Positions 55,962 to 64,000 of a stretch of 64,000 nucleotides of DNA are shown here, in pieces. Position 1 is the stretch's first letter. Every line of letters starts with the position of its first letter. The notes under the pieces were generated by a model. The model searched no databases and was not told the DNA's origin. It saw only the letters and a program-made list of their open reading frames with translations. The stretch is from the NCBI RefSeq assembly GCF_024349685.1, contig NZ_AP025944.1, forward strand, positions 998,001-1,062,000, read 5' to 3'. This DNA comes from Pseudomonas sp. LRP2-20 (GTDB lineage: Bacteria > Pseudomonadota > Gammaproteobacteria > Pseudomonadales > Pseudomonadaceae). The translations under genes and the position numbers were made by a program.

Positions 55962-56521
55962 TGAGCGAAGAAAACCAGGTCGAAGGCGAAGAGCTGCCGC
56001 ACCTGCTGCTGGTGGACGATGACGCCACCTTCACCCGGGTCATGGCCCGCGCCATGAGCCGCCGCGGTTTCCGCGTGAGCACGGCCGGTTCCGCCGAGGA
56101 AGGCCTGATCCTGGCCCAGCAGGACCTGCCGGACTACGCCACGCTGGACCTGAAGATGGAAGGCGACTCGGGCCTGGTGTTGCTGCCCAAGCTGCTGGAG
56201 CTGGACCCGGAGATGCGCGTGGTGATCCTGACCGGTTACTCGAGCATCGCCACCGCCGTCGAGGCGGTCAAGCGCGGTGCCTGCAACTACCTGTGCAAGC
56301 CGGCCGACGCCGACGACGTGCTGGCAGCACTGCTGTCGGAACATGCCGACCTGGACTCCCTGGTGCCGGAAAACCCGATGTCGGTGGACCGCCTGCAATG
56401 GGAGCACATCCAGCGCGTGCTGAACGAGCACGAGGGCAATATCTCCGCCACCGCGCGGGCGCTGGGCATGCACCGCCGGACCTTGCAGCGCAAATTGCAG
56501 AAGCGCCCTGTTCGCCGCTGA
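55958..56521 (+). CDS. roxR: Redox response regulator RoxR (RegA/PrrA family)
   Basis: Response regulator of 187 residues (ATG 55958, or 55961 as alternative). The receiver has the acidic pair in LLVDDDATF and the phospho-acceptor Asp in ATLDLKMEGDSG (about residue 66). A linker and a Fis-type HTH (NISATARALGMHRRTLQRKLQK) complete it. Overlaps the roxS stop. It directly controls genes of cytochrome oxidases and redox balance. Confidence 0.93.
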   Translation: MMSEENQVEGEELPHLLLVDDDATFTRVMARAMSRRGFRVSTAGSAEEGLILAQQDLPDYATLDLKMEGDSGLVLLPKLLELDPEMRVVILTGYSSIATAVEAVKRGACNYLCKPADADDVLAALLSEHADLDSLVPENPMSVDRLQWEHIQRVLNEHEGNISATARALGMHRRTLQRKLQKRPVRR

Positions 56522-56531
56522 ATGGCTGTCT

Positions 56532-56625
56532 GCCTCTTCGCGGGCAAGCCCGCTCCCACAGGAATCTCAACAGCCCCGAAGGCAGTGCAGAGCCTGTGGG
56601 AGCGGGCTTGCCCGCGAAAGGGCCG
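56532..56625. repeat. REP doublet 10
   Basis: Inverted pair between roxR and the AEC transporter gene, with the common GGGCAAGCCC core in both copies. Confidence 0.92.
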
Positions 56626-56730
56626 GTACAGACAGAAACGTGTTTAAAGTCCTGCTCGATCCCCGCATTTCCTGACGCGTTGGCGTATCATTAGCCGCCT
56701 AACGGCAACTCCCATCAGGACCGCTTGCGC

Positions 56731-57672
56731 ATGCTCGCCCTTCTTATCCAGACGCTGAACATCACGGCGCCCGTCTTCGCCATGCTGTTCATGGGCGTGC
56801 TGCTCAAACGCATCCACCTGATCGACGACAATTTCAACCGCGTCGCCTCGCAGCTGGTGTTCAACGTCTGCATGCCGGCATTGCTGTTTCTCGGCATCTA
56901 TCACGCCGACCTGACAGCGGCAGTCAAACCCAAGGTCATCCTCTACTTCGTCGCCGCCACCCTGGTCGGCTTTGCCGTGTCCTGGGGCATGGCCATCTGG
57001 CGCAGCCCGCTGGCCGACCGCGGCATCTACACCCAGGGTGCGTTTCGCGGCAACAACGGCGTGATCGGCCTGGCCCTGGCCGCGAGCCTCTATGGTGACT
57101 ACGGCATCTCCCTGGGGGCGGTGCTCGCCGGCCTGGTGATCCTCATGTACAACTCGCTGTCGGCGGTGGTGCTGGCGGTGTACAGCCCGGACCTCAAGTC
57201 CGACCCCTGGAGCATCTGCAAGAGCATCCTCAGCAACCCGCTGATCATCAGCGTGCTGGTGGCCACGCCGATGGCTTACGGCCAGGTGCCACTGCCCAAC
57301 TGGCTGCTGACTTCGGGTGACTACCTGGCGCAGATGACCTTGCCGCTGGCGCTGATCTGTATCGGCGGTACCCTGTCGCTGGCGGCGCTGCGCGACAGCG
57401 GCAAGCTGGCCATCGATGCCAGCCTGGTGAAGATGGTCTGGCTGCCACTGATCGGCACCTTGGGTGCCTGGTTGTGCGGCTTCCGTGGCGCCGAGCTGGG
57501 TATCCTGTTCCTGTACATTGGCAGCCCGACCGCAGCAGCCAGCTACGTCATGGCCCGCGCCGCCAACGGCAACCATGAACTGGCGGCGTCGATCATCGTG
57601 ATCACCACGCTAATGGCGGCGATCACCACCAATATTGGTATTTTCATCTTGCAGTGGGGCGGATGGATCTAG
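56731..57672 (+). CDS. AEC-family transporter (auxin efflux carrier-like)
   Basis: A 313-residue membrane protein with ten predicted helices in two halves. The start is ATG 56731; two preceding in-frame codons TTGCGC are not needed. The family signature segments are NVCMPALLFLGIYHADL (first half) and FRGNNGVIGLALAASLYGD. Bacterial members carry small organic acids such as malate or malonate. The substrate here is unknown. It is downstream of roxR with a REP doublet between. Confidence 0.85.
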   Translation: MLALLIQTLNITAPVFAMLFMGVLLKRIHLIDDNFNRVASQLVFNVCMPALLFLGIYHADLTAAVKPKVILYFVAATLVGFAVSWGMAIWRSPLADRGIYTQGAFRGNNGVIGLALAASLYGDYGISLGAVLAGLVILMYNSLSAVVLAVYSPDLKSDPWSICKSILSNPLIISVLVATPMAYGQVPLPNWLLTSGDYLAQMTLPLALICIGGTLSLAALRDSGKLAIDASLVKMVWLPLIGTLGAWLCGFRGAELGILFLYIGSPTAAASYVMARAANGNHELAASIIVITTLMAAITTNIGIFILQWGGWI

Positions 57673-57729
57673 ATCCTTGACTGCAAAACAACAGAAACAA
57701 CACAGCCTCACTGAGCCAAAGGACACTTC

Positions 57730-59088
57730 ATGCAAGACCAGAGCACGCCCGAGCCGTTGAAGCGCGGGCTGAAGAATCGCCATATCCAGCTGATCGCGCT
57801 GGGTGGTGCCGTTGGCACCGGGCTGTTCCTGGGCATCGCCCAGACCATCCAGCTGGCCGGCCCCTCCGTTTTGCTGGGTTACGCCATCGCTGGCCTGATG
57901 GCCTTCTTCATCATGCGCCAACTGGGTGAGATGGTGGTCGAGGAGCCGGTCGCCGGCAGCTTCAGCCACTTCGCCCACCAATACTGGAGCGAGTTCGCCG
58001 GGTTCGTCTCCGGTTGGAACTACTGGGTGGTGTACGTGCTGGTTGGCATGGCCGAACTCACGGCCGTGGGCATCTATGTGCAGTACTGGTGGCCGGAATT
58101 CCCGACCTGGGCCACGGCGGCGATCTTCTTCGTGGTGATCAACCTGATCAACCTGACCCAGGTGAGGGTCTACGGCGAGATGGAGTTCTGGTTCGCCCTG
58201 GTCAAGGTGGTGGCGATCGTCAGCATGATCGGCTTTGGCGCCTGGATGCTGGCCAGCGGCCATGGCGGCGCGGATGCCAGTGTGGCCAACCTGTGGCAAT
58301 ACGGCGGGTTCTTCCCCAATGGCGTGACCGGGCTGGTGATGGCGCTGGCGGTAATCATGTTCTCGTTCGGTGGCCTGGAGCTGGTCGGCATCACTGCAGC
58401 CGAGGCCGACAACCCGCGCCAGAGCATCCCCAAGGCGACCAATCAGGTGGTGTACCGCATCCTGATCTTCTACATCGGCGCCCTGGCCGTGCTGCTGTCG
58501 CTGTACCCCTGGCAGAAAGTGGTGCAGGGCGGCAGCCCGTTCGTGATGATCTTCCACGAACTGGACAGCGACCTGGTGGCGACCATCCTCAACATCGTGG
58601 TGCTGACCGCGGCGCTGTCGGTGTACAACAGCTGCGTTTATGCCAACAGCCGCATGCTGTTCGGCCTGGCCAGCCAGGGGGATGCGCCGCGTCAGCTGCT
58701 CAAGGTCAGCCGCAGCGGCGTGCCACTGACGGCGTTGGGCGTTTCGGCCTTTGCAACCGGCATGTGCGTGCTGATCAACTACATGATGCCTGGTGAGGCG
58801 TTCGGGCTGCTGATGGCGCTGGCGGTGTCGGCGCTGGTGATCAACTGGGCCAGCATCAGCATTACCCACCTGAAATTCCGCAAGGCCAAGCTGGCGGCGG
58901 GCATTACCCCGTTCTACCAGAGCTGGGGGCACCCGCTGACCAACTACCTGTGCCTGGCGTTCATCGTGCTGATTCTGGTGGTGATGTACCTGACCCCGCC
59001 GATTCGCATTTCGGTGCTGCTCATTCCGGGTTGGATTGCGCTGCTATGGGTGGCCTTCAAGCTGAAGAAGGCTCGCCAGGCCCTGTAA
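57730..59088 (+). CDS. aroP: Aromatic amino acid permease AroP
   Basis: APC-superfamily proton symporter, 452 residues, twelve predicted membrane helices. The sequence matches E. coli AroP closely over long stretches, for example LKRGLKNRHIQLIALGG, LGEMVVEEPVAGSFSHFA, FSFGGLELVGITAAEADNP and VLTAALSVYNSCVY. It should import phenylalanine, tyrosine and tryptophan; PheP-like narrower specificity cannot be excluded. It starts 57 bases after the AEC gene. Confidence 0.88.
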   Translation: MQDQSTPEPLKRGLKNRHIQLIALGGAVGTGLFLGIAQTIQLAGPSVLLGYAIAGLMAFFIMRQLGEMVVEEPVAGSFSHFAHQYWSEFAGFVSGWNYWVVYVLVGMAELTAVGIYVQYWWPEFPTWATAAIFFVVINLINLTQVRVYGEMEFWFALVKVVAIVSMIGFGAWMLASGHGGADASVANLWQYGGFFPNGVTGLVMALAVIMFSFGGLELVGITAAEADNPRQSIPKATNQVVYRILIFYIGALAVLLSLYPWQKVVQGGSPFVMIFHELDSDLVATILNIVVLTAALSVYNSCVYANSRMLFGLASQGDAPRQLLKVSRSGVPLTALGVSAFATGMCVLINYMMPGEAFGLLMALAVSALVINWASISITHLKFRKAKLAAGITPFYQSWGHPLTNYLCLAFIVLILVVMYLTPPIRISVLLIPGWIALLWVAFKLKKARQAL

Positions 59089-59099
59089 GTAAGACAGGC

Positions 59100-59180
59100 C
59101 CGGCCTTTTCACGGGTAAACCCGCCCCCACAGGTTCTGCGCTGTACCTGTGGGAGCGGGTTTACCCGCGAAGAGGCCGGG
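59100..59180. repeat. REP doublet 11 (GGGTAAACCC variant)
   Basis: Inverted pair between convergent aroP and the decarboxylase-like gene. The left copy begins TTTTCACGGG, so its outer stem is degraded. Confidence 0.88.
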
Positions 59181-59195
59181 CCTGCAAAGACTGAA

Positions 59196-59570
59196 TCAGG
59201 CTTGATAGCTGTCGATGACTTCCTGCGCGGCCCTGAACGCATCGATCGCCGCCGGCACCCCCGCATAGACTGCGCAATGCAGTAGCGCTTCGCGAATCTC
59301 CTCTACCGTACAGCCATTGTTCAATGCCCCGCGCACATGCCCCTTGAGTTCCTGTGGGCACTTGAGCGCCGTCAGCGTGGCCAGGGTAATCAGGCTGCGG
59401 GTTTTCAGCGGCAGCCCGTCACGTGCCCAGACACTGCCCCAGGCATGCTCATTGACGAAGTCCTGAAGCGGCTGTGTAAAGTCGGTGGCATTGCCCAGGG
59501 CGCGGTCGACGAAGGCATCGCCCATCACCTGGCGGCGAATCTGTTCGCCGGTCTTGTTGCTCTCAGCCAT
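59196..59570 (-). CDS. Carboxymuconolactone decarboxylase-family protein
   Basis: AhpD/CMD-fold protein of 124 residues from ATG 59570. The sequence RSLITLATLTALKCPQELKGHVRGALNNGCTVEEIREALLHCAVYAG is that of 4-carboxymuconolactone decarboxylases (PcaC, about 130 residues). The usual AhpD CxxC peroxidase motif is missing. Without other pca genes nearby, a role in protocatechuate degradation is not established. It overlaps no neighbour but is 11 bases from the exchanger stop. Confidence 0.85.
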   Translation of the reverse strand: MAESNKTGEQIRRQVMGDAFVDRALGNATDFTQPLQDFVNEHAWGSVWARDGLPLKTRSLITLATLTALKCPQELKGHVRGALNNGCTVEEIREALLHCAVYAGVPAAIDAFRAAQEVIDSYQA

Positions 59571-59580
59571 GTTGTTTTCC

Positions 59581-60666
59581 TTAGTGTTGGCGGCGCCAGG
59601 CACGAACGGTGGTTAACAACAGCACCACCACGAGCACCGGCAGAACGTAGAACAGCATCAACCGCTCCAGGCGGCCGGCCAGCGGCATGCCCATGGTAAA
59701 GGCCGCCACATGCAGGCCGTAGACCAGGTACAGGCAGAGGAACACCAGCCCCTCGGCGCGGGTGATGCGATAACCGGAGTAGAACACCGGCAAGCTCAGC
59801 GCGGCGACGCCAAGCATCACTGGCAGGTCGAAGGCCAGTGCATTGGGCGAGATGGTCAGTGGCTCGGGGGTGACCAGCGCGGTCAGGCCGAGTACTGCCA
59901 GCAGGTTGAACAGGTTGCTGCCGATCACCGTGCCGACCGCAATTTCCCGTTCACCCCGAATGGCGGCGATCAGCGCGGCGGCAAGCTCAGGCAGCGATGT
60001 GCATACCGCGACCACGGTCAGGCCGATGACACGTTCGGACAGGCCCAGATCAGTAGCCACTTCAATGGCAGCTTCCAGCAGCAGGTGGCCGGCCAGGCTC
60101 AGCAGGCCAAGGCCGAACAGCACCTGTAGCAGTGTCCCGGACCAGAAGCGCCCGGCGCTGGCTGCCCCGGCATCTGGCGCAGGGTAGGTGCGCGCATAGT
60201 TGCGTGACTGGTGCCACAGCATGGCCAGGTAGCCCGCCAGGGCGAGCAGCAACAACAAGCCTTCGAACCGGCCAAGATGGCCATTGGCACAGAGTGCATA
60301 GACCAGGCCGCTGGCGGCAATCATCAGCGGGATGTCCAGGCGCACCAGTTGGCGCGATACCCGCAAGGGGATGATCAGCGCCGCCAGGCCGAGGATGACC
60401 AGCACGTTGAAGATATTGCTGCCGATCACGCTGCCCACGGCCACGTCGGGCGCACCCTGGTAGGCGGCCTGCAGGCTCACGGTCAGTTGCGGTGCGGTAC
60501 TGCCGAAGGCCACCAGGCTCAGGCCGATGATCAATGGCCGCACGCGCAGGCGCCCGGCCAGGCGCAGCGCCGCGCGCACCAGCAGTTCAGCTCCGGCGAT
60601 CAGCAGCAGCAGGGAAACGCCCATTTGCAGCAGGCTGAAGGTGGGGAGGGTGGCCAGGTCGAAAAT
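59581..60666 (-). CDS. Calcium/sodium:proton antiporter, CaCA family (YrbG-like)
   Basis: Cation exchanger with two homologous halves of five helices. The alpha repeats are visible as FGSTAPQLTVS and GSVIGSNIFNVL in half one, and VCTSLPELAAALIAA and GTVIGSNLFNLL in half two. ATG 60624 gives 347 residues but has no ribosome site. An in-frame ATT at 60666 preceded by GGAG seven bases upstream would give MFDLATLPTFSLLQ before it, so ATT may be the real, rare start. It follows rlpA-like with a 30-base gap. Confidence 0.85.
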   Translation of the reverse strand: MFDLATLPTFSLLQMGVSLLLLIAGAELLVRAALRLAGRLRVRPLIIGLSLVAFGSTAPQLTVSLQAAYQGAPDVAVGSVIGSNIFNVLVILGLAALIIPLRVSRQLVRLDIPLMIAASGLVYALCANGHLGRFEGLLLLLALAGYLAMLWHQSRNYARTYPAPDAGAASAGRFWSGTLLQVLFGLGLLSLAGHLLLEAAIEVATDLGLSERVIGLTVVAVCTSLPELAAALIAAIRGEREIAVGTVIGSNLFNLLAVLGLTALVTPEPLTISPNALAFDLPVMLGVAALSLPVFYSGYRITRAEGLVFLCLYLVYGLHVAAFTMGMPLAGRLERLMLFYVLPVLVVVLLLTTVRAWRRQH

Positions 60667-60696
60667 GGTCGGGCTCCAGTCAGGGCGGGTGTCAGG

Positions 60697-61071
60697 TCAG
60701 TCGCTCAGACCTTGTACCCGGACGCGCGCCGTTCCGCTACGGAGCATGCCGATTTTTTCTGCTGCGGCACGTGACAGGTCGATCAACCGGCCGCGGGTGT
60801 GCGGGCCACGGTCGTTGATGCGGACCACCACGCTGCGGTCGTTGGCCAGGTTGGTGACCAGCACCCGGCTGCCGAAGGGCAGGCTGCGGTGGGCGGCGGT
60901 GAGGCCGTGCTGGTTGAATGGTTCGCCGCTGGCGGTGCGTTTGCCGTGGTGGCGCGAGCCGTAATAGGACGCGGTGCCGGTTTCGTTGTAACCGCGGGGG
61001 TCGATGTCATGGCTGGCGCAACCGGCCAGGACAGAGAAGAAGGCGAGGGTGGTGAGGAATCGTTTTAGCAA
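60697..61071 (-). CDS. Small RlpA-like septal-ring lipoprotein (DPBB domain)
   Basis: A 124-residue lipoprotein starting at TTG 61071, with GGAG eight bases upstream. The lipobox LAGC ends the signal at about residue 17. The double-psi beta-barrel domain follows ([53 protein letters not shown]). Full RlpA proteins are longer and carry a C-terminal SPOR domain, which is absent here. So it may cleave glycan strands without SPOR-directed septal targeting. A frame upstream to 61197 only translates the REP element. Confidence 0.85.
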   Translation of the reverse strand: MLKRFLTTLAFFSVLAGCASHDIDPRGYNETGTASYYGSRHHGKRTASGEPFNQHGLTAAHRSLPFGSRVLVTNLANDRSVVVRINDRGPHTRGRLIDLSRAAAEKIGMLRSGTARVRVQGLSD

Positions 61072-61087
61072 TTCGGATGCTCCGGTA

Positions 61088-61162
61088 TGGCCCTTTCGCG
61101 GGCAAGCCCGCTCCCACAGGCACAGCGACATACCTGTGGGAGCGGGCTTGCCCGCGAACGAG
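61088..61162. repeat. REP doublet 12
   Basis: Inverted pair between gatB and the RlpA-like gene with a short spacer of about 15 bases; both cores are GGGCAAGCCC. Confidence 0.92.
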
Positions 61163-61197
61163 GGCGAAGCCCTCGCAAGGCTACAGGGAAAAAACAA

Positions 61198-62643
61198 TCA
61201 CCCTTCGAGCTTGGCCTTGAGCAATTGGTTCACCTGCCCCGGGTTGGCCTTGCCTTTGGACGCCTTCATCGCCTGGCCGACGAAGAAGCCGAACATCTTG
61301 CCGCGCTTGGCCTCGTCGGCGGCGCGGTACTGTTCGACCTGTTCGGCATTGGCCGCGAGCATTTCGTCGAGCATCTTGTCGATCGCGCCGGTGTCGGTAA
61401 CCTGCTTGAGGCCTTTGCTTGCGATGATGCTGTCGGCATCGCCTTCACCGGCGGCCATGGCTTCGAACACAGTCTTGGCGATCTTGCCGCTGATGGTGTT
61501 GTCGCGAATGCGCAGCAGCATGCCGCCCAGGTGCGCGGCGCTGACCGGCGCCTGGTCGATCTCGATGCCGAGCTTGTTCAGCAGGCTGCCCAGCTCGACC
61601 ATGACCCAGTTGGCGGCCAGTTTGGCGTCGCCACCGATCTTCACCACTTCTTCGAAGTAGTCCGCCTGTTCGCGGCTGGACGCCAGTACGTTGGCGTCGT
61701 AGGCCGACAGGCCGTACTGACTCTGGAAGCGCTCGACCTTTTGCGGTGGCAGCTCCGGCAAGCCCGCGCGAACGGTTTCGAGGAAGCTGTCCTCGATCAC
61801 CACCGGCAGCAGGTCCGGGTCGGGGAAGTAACGGTAGTCGTTGGCTTCCTCCTTGCTGCGCATGGAGCGGGTCTCGTCCTTGTTCGGGTCGTACAGGCGG
61901 GTTTCCTGCACCACCTTGCCACCGTCCTCGATGAGGTCGATCTGGCGCTGGATCTCGCTGTTGATCGCGCGCTCGATGAAGCGGAACGAGTTGACGTTCT
62001 TGATCTCGCAGCGGGTGCCGAACTCGGCCTGGCCTTTCGGGCGGATCGACACGTTGCAGTCGCAGCGCAGCGAGCCCTCGGCCATGTTGCCGTCGCAGAT
62101 GCCCAGGTAGCGCACCAGGGCGTGGATGGCCTTGACGTAAGCCACGGCTTCCTTGGCGCTGCGCATGTCCGGCTCAGAGACGATTTCCAGCAGCGGCGTG
62201 CCGGCACGGTTGAGGTCGATGCCGGTGGAGCCGCTGAAGTCTTCGTGCAGGCTCTTGCCGGCGTCCTCTTCCAGGTGCGCGCGGGTGACACCGATGCGCT
62301 TGATGGTGCCGTCTTCCAGGGCGATGTCCAGGTGGCCCTTGCCGACGATCGGCAGGTCCATCTGGCTGATCTGGTAGCCCTTGGGCAGGTCGGGGTAGAA
62401 GTAGTTCTTGCGCGCGAACACGTTGCGCTTGCCGATCTCGGCATCGATCGCCAGGCCGAACATGCAGGCCATGCGCACGGCTTCCTGGTTCAGCACCGGC
62501 AGTACGCCGGGCATGCCCAGGTCAACCAGGCTGGCCTGGGTGTTCGGCTCGGAGCCGAAGGTGGTGGCGCTGCCGGAGAAGATCTTCGACTGGGTGGCCA
62601 GCTGGGTATGAATCTCCAGCCCGATCACAACTTCCCATTGCAT
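61198..62643 (-). CDS. gatB: Asp-tRNA(Asn)/Glu-tRNA(Gln) amidotransferase subunit B
   Basis: Subunit B of the GatCAB amidotransferase, which converts misacylated Glu-tRNA(Gln) and/or Asp-tRNA(Asn). The 481-residue protein begins [15 protein letters not shown]. The GatB signature [19 protein letters not shown] and the zinc/tRNA-binding region [19 protein letters not shown] are visible at about 155-210. A C-terminal YqeY-like tail domain (LLKAKLEG end) follows. It is 11 bases after gatA. Confidence 0.97.
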   Translation of the reverse strand: MQWEVVIGLEIHTQLATQSKIFSGSATTFGSEPNTQASLVDLGMPGVLPVLNQEAVRMACMFGLAIDAEIGKRNVFARKNYFYPDLPKGYQISQMDLPIVGKGHLDIALEDGTIKRIGVTRAHLEEDAGKSLHEDFSGSTGIDLNRAGTPLLEIVSEPDMRSAKEAVAYVKAIHALVRYLGICDGNMAEGSLRCDCNVSIRPKGQAEFGTRCEIKNVNSFRFIERAINSEIQRQIDLIEDGGKVVQETRLYDPNKDETRSMRSKEEANDYRYFPDPDLLPVVIEDSFLETVRAGLPELPPQKVERFQSQYGLSAYDANVLASSREQADYFEEVVKIGGDAKLAANWVMVELGSLLNKLGIEIDQAPVSAAHLGGMLLRIRDNTISGKIAKTVFEAMAAGEGDADSIIASKGLKQVTDTGAIDKMLDEMLAANAEQVEQYRAADEAKRGKMFGFFVGQAMKASKGKANPGQVNQLLKAKLEG

Positions 62644-62654
62644 GTGTGAATTCC

Positions 62655-64000
62655 TCAGAAGCCGTTAGGGGCGCGGGTGTGCCAGTCGGTGACTTGCTGG
62701 TAACGGTGCGCGACGTTGAGCAGGCGGCCTTCCTGGAAGTACGGGGCCAGCAGCTGCACGCCGACCGGCAGGCCATCGACGAAGCCGGCTGGCATCGACA
62801 GGCCGGGCAGGCCCGCCAGGTTGGCGGTGATGGTGTAGACGTCTTCCAGGTACGCGGCGACCGGGTCGCTGCTCTTGGCGCCCAGCTTCCAGGCCGGGTT
62901 CGGCGTGGTCGGGCCGAGGATCAGGTCGACATCGTTGAAGGCGGCCATGAAGTCGTTCTTGATCAGGCGGCGGATCTGCTGCGCCTTGACGTAGTAGGCG
63001 TCATAGTAGCCGGCCGACAGGGCGTAGGTGCCGACCATGATGCGGCGCTGCACTTCGGCGCCGAAGCCTTCGCCACGGGAACGCTTGTACAGGTCGGTGA
63101 GGTCTTTCGGCTCTTCGCAGCGGTAGCCGAAGCGCACGCCGTCGAAACGCGACAGGTTGGAGGAGGCCTCGGCCGGGGCGATCACGTAGTACGCCGGAAT
63201 GGCGTGCTGCATGTTCGGCAGGCTGATTTCCTTGACCACCGCGCCGAGCTTTTCCAGCTCCTTGACGCTGGCCTGGACCAGTTCGGCAATGCGCGGGTCG
63301 AGGCCGGCGCCGAAGTATTCCTTCGGCAGGCCGATGCGCAGGCCCTGCAGCGAGCCATTGAGGCTGGCGCTGTAGTCCGGCACCGGCTCATCGATGCTGG
63401 TGGAATCCTTGGCGTCGAAGCCGGCCATGCCTTGCAGCAGCAGGGCGCAGTCTTCGGCGGTGCGTGCCAGTGGGCCACCCTGGTCGAGGCTGGAGGCGTA
63501 GGCGATCATGCCCCAGCGCGACACACGACCGTACGTCGGCTTGAGGCCGGTGAGGTTGGTCAGTGCTGCCGGCTGGCGGATCGAGCCGCCGGTGTCGGTG
63601 CCGGTGGTGGCCGGCAGCAAGCGCGCGGCCACGGCCGCGGCCGAACCGCCGGACGAGCCGCCTGGCACGTGCTCGAGGTTCCACGGGTTCTTCACCGCAC
63701 CGTAGTGGCTGGATTCGTTGGCCGAACCCATGGCGAATTCGTCCATGTTGGTCTTGCCCAGGGTGACCATGCCGGCTTCGGCCAGCTTGGCGACCACGGT
63801 GGCGTCATATGGCGCCTTGAAGTTGTCGAGCATCTTCGAGCCGCAGCTGGTGCGTACGCCGAGAGTGCAGAACAGGTCTTTGTGGGCGATCGGAGCACCC
63901 AGCAGCGCACCGGTCTCGCCAGCGGCGCGACGGGCGTCGGCGGCGCGTGCCTGGCCCAGGGCCAGTTCCTCGGTGACGCTGATGAAGCTGTTGATCTGTG
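62655..64000 (-). CDS. gatA: Amidotransferase subunit A, 5' end beyond the window
   Basis: Amidase subunit supplying ammonia to GatB. The frame is open to the end of the window, and the translated edge ([20 protein letters not shown]) is GatA sequence, so the true start lies outside. The catalytic Ser-cisSer-Lys region is present: [10 protein letters not shown] near the edge, and [15 protein letters not shown] with [12 protein letters not shown] further in. About 448 codons are visible of the usual near-483 residues. Confidence 0.96.
   Translation of the reverse strand, partial: QINSFISVTEELALGQARAADARRAAGETGALLGAPIAHKDLFCTLGVRTSCGSKMLDNFKAPYDATVVAKLAEAGMVTLGKTNMDEFAMGSANESSHYGAVKNPWNLEHVPGGSSGGSAAAVAARLLPATTGTDTGGSIRQPAALTNLTGLKPTYGRVSRWGMIAYASSLDQGGPLARTAEDCALLLQGMAGFDAKDSTSIDEPVPDYSASLNGSLQGLRIGLPKEYFGAGLDPRIAELVQASVKELEKLGAVVKEISLPNMQHAIPAYYVIAPAEASSNLSRFDGVRFGYRCEEPKDLTDLYKRSRGEGFGAEVQRRIMVGTYALSAGYYDAYYVKAQQIRRLIKNDFMAAFNDVDLILGPTTPNPAWKLGAKSSDPVAAYLEDVYTITANLAGLPGLSMPAGFVDGLPVGVQLLAPYFQEGRLLNVAHRYQQVTDWHTRAPNGF

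Noticed and set aside
61072..61197. N-terminal extension of the RlpA-like protein
   Set aside because: The extra residues are a translation of REP doublet 12. The TTG with GGAG and an intact lipoprotein signal directly after it fit better.

Overview
The window looks like a chromosomal segment of a fluorescent Pseudomonas of the P. putida group. The evidence is the high-GC codon use, the gene order (isc operon, ndk-rlmN-pilF-rodZ-ispG-hisS-yfgM-bamB-der, the piuB/piuA/piuC-Sel1-speC block, dpp/opdP-roxSR, gatAB) and many copies of a Pseudomonas-type REP sequence (core GGGCAAGCCC or GGGTAAACCC). I saw no rRNA, tRNA, CRISPR array, transposase or prophage gene.

Layout. 1-2.6 kb: suhB (minus), with trmJ and cysE (plus). 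2.7-8.3 kb: the complete isc iron-sulfur operon, iscR-iscS-iscU-iscA-hscB-hscA-fdx-iscX, with an IscR-type operator over the iscR promoter. 8.3-17.6 kb: ndk, then a housekeeping string from rlmN to der covering rRNA/tRNA methylation, pilus assembly, cell shape, isoprenoid synthesis, tRNA charging, outer-membrane assembly and ribosome biogenesis. This first 17.5 kb has no REP elements. 17.7-19.7 kb: an aminotransferase and omega-amidase pair, probably for methionine salvage. 19.8-26.6 kb: a Fur-type iron-uptake cluster of piuB, piuA, piuC and a Sel1 protein, with two candidate Fur boxes in the divergent promoter. 26.7-27.9 kb: speC. 28.4-32.4 kb: a FecI-FecR-FecA surface-signalling system for ferric citrate. 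32.5-36.0 kb: an OpuC-type osmoprotectant ABC transporter.

36.2-36.95 kb is an unusual AT-richer patch. It carries a 75-residue orphan protein that resembles the C-terminal part of HTH antitoxins, followed by a 217-bp nested palindrome just upstream of prfC. 38.6-42.4 kb is a putrescine uptake and oxidation group (PotF-like binding protein, cupin, PuuB-like oxidase, AraC regulator with an NTF2-like N-terminus). At 42.5 kb a 24-residue hydrophobic peptide gene sits behind a close match to a sigma-54 promoter. 42.8-53.4 kb is a dipeptide transport locus with one permease/ATPase set, an OprD-family porin and three different periplasmic binding proteins. 53.8-57.7 kb: a SIMPL protein, the redox two-component system roxS-roxR and an AEC-family transporter. 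57.7 kb to the end: aroP, a carboxymuconolactone decarboxylase-like protein, a Ca/Na exchanger, a small RlpA-like lipoprotein, gatB and a gatA cut off by the window end.

Twelve paired REP sequences (REPIN-like doublets) lie in intergenic gaps between 17.5 and 61.2 kb. The points I consider most worth checking are the sigma-54/24-residue peptide gene, the orphan antitoxin-like gene and the nested palindrome next to it.
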